From: Nitrospinae bacterium RIFCSPLOWO2_12_FULL_45_22 | Lineage (GTDB): Bacteria > 2-12-FULL-45-22 | NCBI GenBank assembly: GCA_001803565.1 | Contig: MHDQ01000131.1 | Coordinates: forward strand, 2,988-10,817 | Length of the DNA: 7,830 nt | Direction of reading: 5' to 3' | Shown here: in pieces, positions 6,358-7,830 of the stretch | How positions within the stretch are numbered: the first letter of the stretch is position 1 | How the letters are laid out: each line of letters begins with the position of its first letter | Position numbers and translations under genes: made by a program | The notes under the pieces: generated by a model | Databases searched by the model: none | Told to the model about the DNA's origin: nothing | The model's input: only the letters and a program-made list of their open reading frames with translations

Positions 6358-7229
6358 GTTGTCGCAATAGGGTCAATTCCCTATATTTGCCCCGATAGAA
6401 AACTTTCCTAACGAGGTTTACCAGCGTGAGTCTTTCTCTCACTGGGCGGCCCCCGCAAGATTGCCCCAAATAGGGGAGTAATCATATCGACCTTTGCCTG
6501 TTTGCAACAGGTGTTCCCTTGTTGATACGATTACCGAAGGTAGTCGATCAATATCTACATCGAGAGTGTTCTTAGCGTTACATTGAGCCTTCCCCTACTT
6601 TTCATACATGAAAGTAAGGGAGAGCCTTATGTGGCCGATACTCGTAAGCTAACTTCTCCCATGCGGTTACCTCTCCTACCTCTCTCTTTTAGGTGTACCC
6701 TTTTGAGCTTCCAAAAGAAAGCCCTCCTCCGGGTACGCTGTAGACCCTAAAGAGCAAGAGCCAGGGATAGCCCCGTGCTCACCATCGCATAACGCCAACA
6801 TTTCGGCATAGCCTTATAGTTGCCGCTTATCTCCATCTTCACAAATGGAGAACGACGTAGATCATTCATCGGTCAGTTATTGCACCATTTTCCTCAGGTG
6901 AAACCACCAAGCACCCCCACGAGTCATCCATGGATAATCGTCCACTACATGGACGGAGGTCAATAGACTACATAACCCCAGCGCTTCAGTCGTCGTTAGG
7001 CTCCTGGCGCACAGAGAAGGCCGAATCGTGACTCCTCCCGAAGTATCATTGCCTGGCCCCTTCGCCACAGCCCATTTCTGGACTGCCCTGGCTGCATACC
7101 CCTCAAAAGAGAGTTCGAGCAATGACTTCTGTACGGAGACGAATCCGCACCTGTCTGCCAAGGCACAGGCAGGCTCCGACCCTAAAAGGGCCTCACCGTT
7201 TAAGACTGAGCGCAATTAACCTGCGTCTC
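6326..7229 (-). ncRNA. candidate large structured RNA, about 900 nt, family unknown
   Basis: This is the longest stretch without a convincing gene. It is dense in local stems, read on the - strand: 7208-7229 (GAGCGCA stem with one bulged A), 7150-7173, 7131-7150 (7 bp), 7068-7085 (CAGUCCA-GAAA-UGGGCUG, a GNRA loop), a longer-range 7-bp helix pairing 7119-7125 with 7046-7052, 6940-6954, 6831-6850, 6752-6756 with 6776-6780, 6695-6700 with 6731-6736 enclosing 6705-6724, 6588-6625 (about 16 bp), 6522-6551, 6497-6511, 6421-6445, and 6326-6357. In the stems at 7068, 7131, 6705 and 6588, G-U wobbles on the - strand would be A-C mismatches on the + strand, so the - strand is the likely RNA. Size and complexity recall large bacterial RNAs such as OLE, GOLLD or ROOL, but I recognise none of their motifs. 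Transcription is not shown. Confidence 0.5.
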
Positions 7230-7230
7230 A

Positions 7231-7288
7231 CGGTAACGATAGAGCTAAGCTGCCGCTGAAAGCGGTTGGCTGGAGCGAATGGTTAGGT
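7231..7288 (-). mobile_element. integron attC site (left)
   Basis: On the - strand it opens with ACCTAAC (R'', 7288-7282), then CATTCGCTCCAGCC, a hairpin CCGCTTTCAGCGG, and AGCTTAGCTCTATC before GTTACCG (R', 7237-7231). The CGCTCCAGCC left arm is shared with the right attC. The R' end keeps GTTA but breaks the GTTRRRY rule, because the bases after G belong to whatever follows the cassette. The site lies three bases after the stop of the 127-aa membrane protein gene, as expected for a cassette recombination site. Confidence 0.85.
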
Positions 7289-7290
7289 GC

Positions 7291-7674
7291 TCAAGACACA
7301 AAGCCAAAATAGCCGAACAAGAGTCCGACGAAAATCCAAACATATGGAAGTATCCTCAAAACCCTGTCGTTGAAAAATGGTTTGGAGAGACTCTGAAAAT
7401 ATTTTGGGAAGGCTATTATGATTACGCCTTTCATTAGGGTGAGCCAGCCGATAATCGTTATCAGCACAGTCCAGTTTCTTTCCCAGCTATTGTGATAGTT
7501 CACTATCATAAATCCAATAATGACTGCCGTGAGACCCATAAAGTATGTCAGTGCAGTGTTCTTGAACATGTCGTCCTTTAGTCTGCGATAATGATCTGCA
7601 CTGAAAATCCCACCTACAGCAACCGATAGATATATTACCGAAATGATTTTGGCGATGAGCCTAGATAGTTCCAT
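7291..7674 (-). CDS. small four-helix membrane protein, cassette-borne
   Basis: This 127-aa protein has four hydrophobic segments: residues about 6-25, 39-59, 68-92 and 106-124. They are separated by short charged loops, including HYRRLKDD and YHNSWERN. It is probably an inner-membrane protein of unknown role. The WTVLITIIGWLTLMKG stretch resembles a widespread family of small uncharacterised membrane proteins; this is from memory. ATG 7674 is chosen because GGAGG at 7683-7687 lies 8 bases upstream. ATG 7689 and GTG 7716 are in frame, but the latter starts inside the attC. The stop lies three bases before the next attC, leaving almost no non-coding DNA in the cassette. No promoter is visible between the attC and the gene, so expression probably depends on read-through from the right. 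Confidence 0.8.
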   Translation of the reverse strand: MELSRLIAKIISVIYLSVAVGGIFSADHYRRLKDDMFKNTALTYFMGLTAVIIGFMIVNYHNSWERNWTVLITIIGWLTLMKGVIIIAFPKYFQSLSKPFFNDRVLRILPYVWIFVGLLFGYFGFVS

Positions 7675-7682
7675 ATCAGCGG

Positions 7683-7687
7683 CCTCC
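7683..7687 (-). promoter_or_regulatory. ribosome-binding site deciding the cassette gene start
   Basis: GGAGG on the - strand lies 8 bases before ATG 7674. It overlaps the alternative ATG at 7689, which has no site of its own, so 7674 is the likelier start. Confidence 0.65.
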
Positions 7688-7698
7688 ATATCTGTTGC

Positions 7699-7759
7699 GC
7701 CTAACGATAAGCTCACCCGCGCGCGGTTTTTGCGCGTCGGCTGGAGCGCTTTGTTAGAC
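7699..7759 (-). mobile_element. integron attC site (right)
   Basis: On the - strand it reads GTCTAAC (R'', 7759-7753), AAAGCGCTCCAGCC, a GC-rich hairpin around GACGCGCAAAAACCGCGCGC, GGGTGAGCTTATC, then GTTAGGC (R', 7705-7699). Both ends fit the RYYYAAC/GTTRRRY consensus, and length (61 bp) and arm sequences are typical. The polarity gives cassettes reading on the - strand, in line with the flanking ORFs. Confidence 0.92.
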
Positions 7760-7830
7760 CCATTGTTTGTTGGGCCACTTTCATCAAACTGCGCAAAGCA
7801 TCATTGACAGAGGCGTCATCACGAAATACT
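7713..7830 (-). CDS. C-terminal end of an upstream cassette ORF, partial
   Basis: An open frame enters from the right edge and gives 38 residues, beginning VFRDDASVNDALRSLMKVAQ and ending KTARG. The stop TGA (7715-7713) lies inside the attC, so the last 18 or so residues are encoded by the recombination site, a common feature of cassette genes. The piece is too short to assign a family. Without the upstream part it cannot be excluded that this frame is accidental. Confidence 0.5.
   Translation of the reverse strand, partial: VFRDDASVNDALRSLMKVAQQTMGLTKRSSRRAKTARG

Larger units (their letters stand above)
7237..7704 (-). mobile_element. integron gene cassette with one ORF
   Basis: The limits are the predicted G/TT cut points of the two flanking attC sites. 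The cassette is 468 bp: a short leader, one ORF for a membrane protein, and its own attC. Orientation follows from the asymmetric attC arms and agrees with the ORF. No integrase gene or attI site is in the window, so this could be the distal part of an integron or an integrase-less array. Confidence 0.8.

Noticed and set aside
6970-7001. Third attC site (GCCTAAC on the - strand at 6995-7001)
   Set aside because: The only possible partner core gives a 32-bp span with no consensus R' and no attC arms.
6877-7215. 112-aa open frame on the - strand
   Set aside because: It has no recognisable domain and no good ribosome-binding site, and it runs straight through several of the stems, including the GNRA hairpin. 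The composition (mixed, repeat-free) looks like chance translation of structured DNA.
7028-7219. 63-aa open frame on the + strand
   Set aside because: It lies opposite the structured region, has no family features and no ribosome-binding site.
6326-7229. Group II intron, possibly of the attC-targeting IIC type
   Set aside because: The attC neighbourhood makes it tempting, but I find no reverse transcriptase fragment, no GUGYG start in the right place and no domain V-like 34-nt hairpin with its AGC triad and two-base bulge. The attC R'' core is not interrupted.
6326-7229. rRNA, RNase P RNA or tmRNA
   Set aside because: None of their conserved segments is present on either strand. A short match to a GGUAAACC-like segment near 6413-6422 is isolated.

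Overview
The window joins a conserved bacterial housekeeping block to an accessory tail. Positions 1-4947 on the + strand carry holB (5' end cut off), ricT, metG and a tatD-radical SAM fusion. The first three genes overlap and are tightly packed. This order, with a RicT homologue and a TatD-linked radical SAM protein, is familiar from Firmicutes/Clostridia and some deep-branching or uncultured anaerobic lineages. Moderate GC and several families of short-period repeats at gene boundaries fit an uncultured lineage. I cannot name the organism, and the phylum is an inference. Gene roles in this block are clamp loading at the replication fork (HolB), a Y-complex/PSP1 protein (RicT), methionyl-tRNA synthesis (MetG) and a TatD-type metal-dependent hydrolase joined to a radical SAM domain.

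Three short-period repeats sit in this part. Thirteen 8-bp units (3446-3549) fill the whole metG-tatD gap. Three 7-bp units lie inside the metG linker (3091-3111). A CACGGAG-type repeat (4960-4985) follows the fusion gene. An unrecognised 214-aa gene (5020-5664) ends the + strand series; its true N-terminus may lie in a neighbouring frame.

From about 5736 to the end, every recognisable element is on the - strand. Reading from right to left these are: the 3' end of a cassette ORF; an integron attC site (7699-7759); a 127-aa four-helix membrane protein; a second attC site (7231-7288); about 900 bp (6326-7229) without a convincing gene but packed with hairpins; a RelE-type toxin gene; and a Phd/YefM antitoxin gene. 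The toxin gene is broken by an exact 8-bp tandem duplication. Removing it restores a typical RelE C-terminus whose stop codon overlaps the antitoxin start.

The right end is therefore part of an integron cassette array, or of an array lacking an integrase; no integrase is visible in this window. The best candidate for something undescribed is the 900-nt structured element. It begins one base after the attC and stops just before the toxin. G-U wobble pairs in at least four of its stems favour transcription from the - strand. I could not match it to any RNA family I know.
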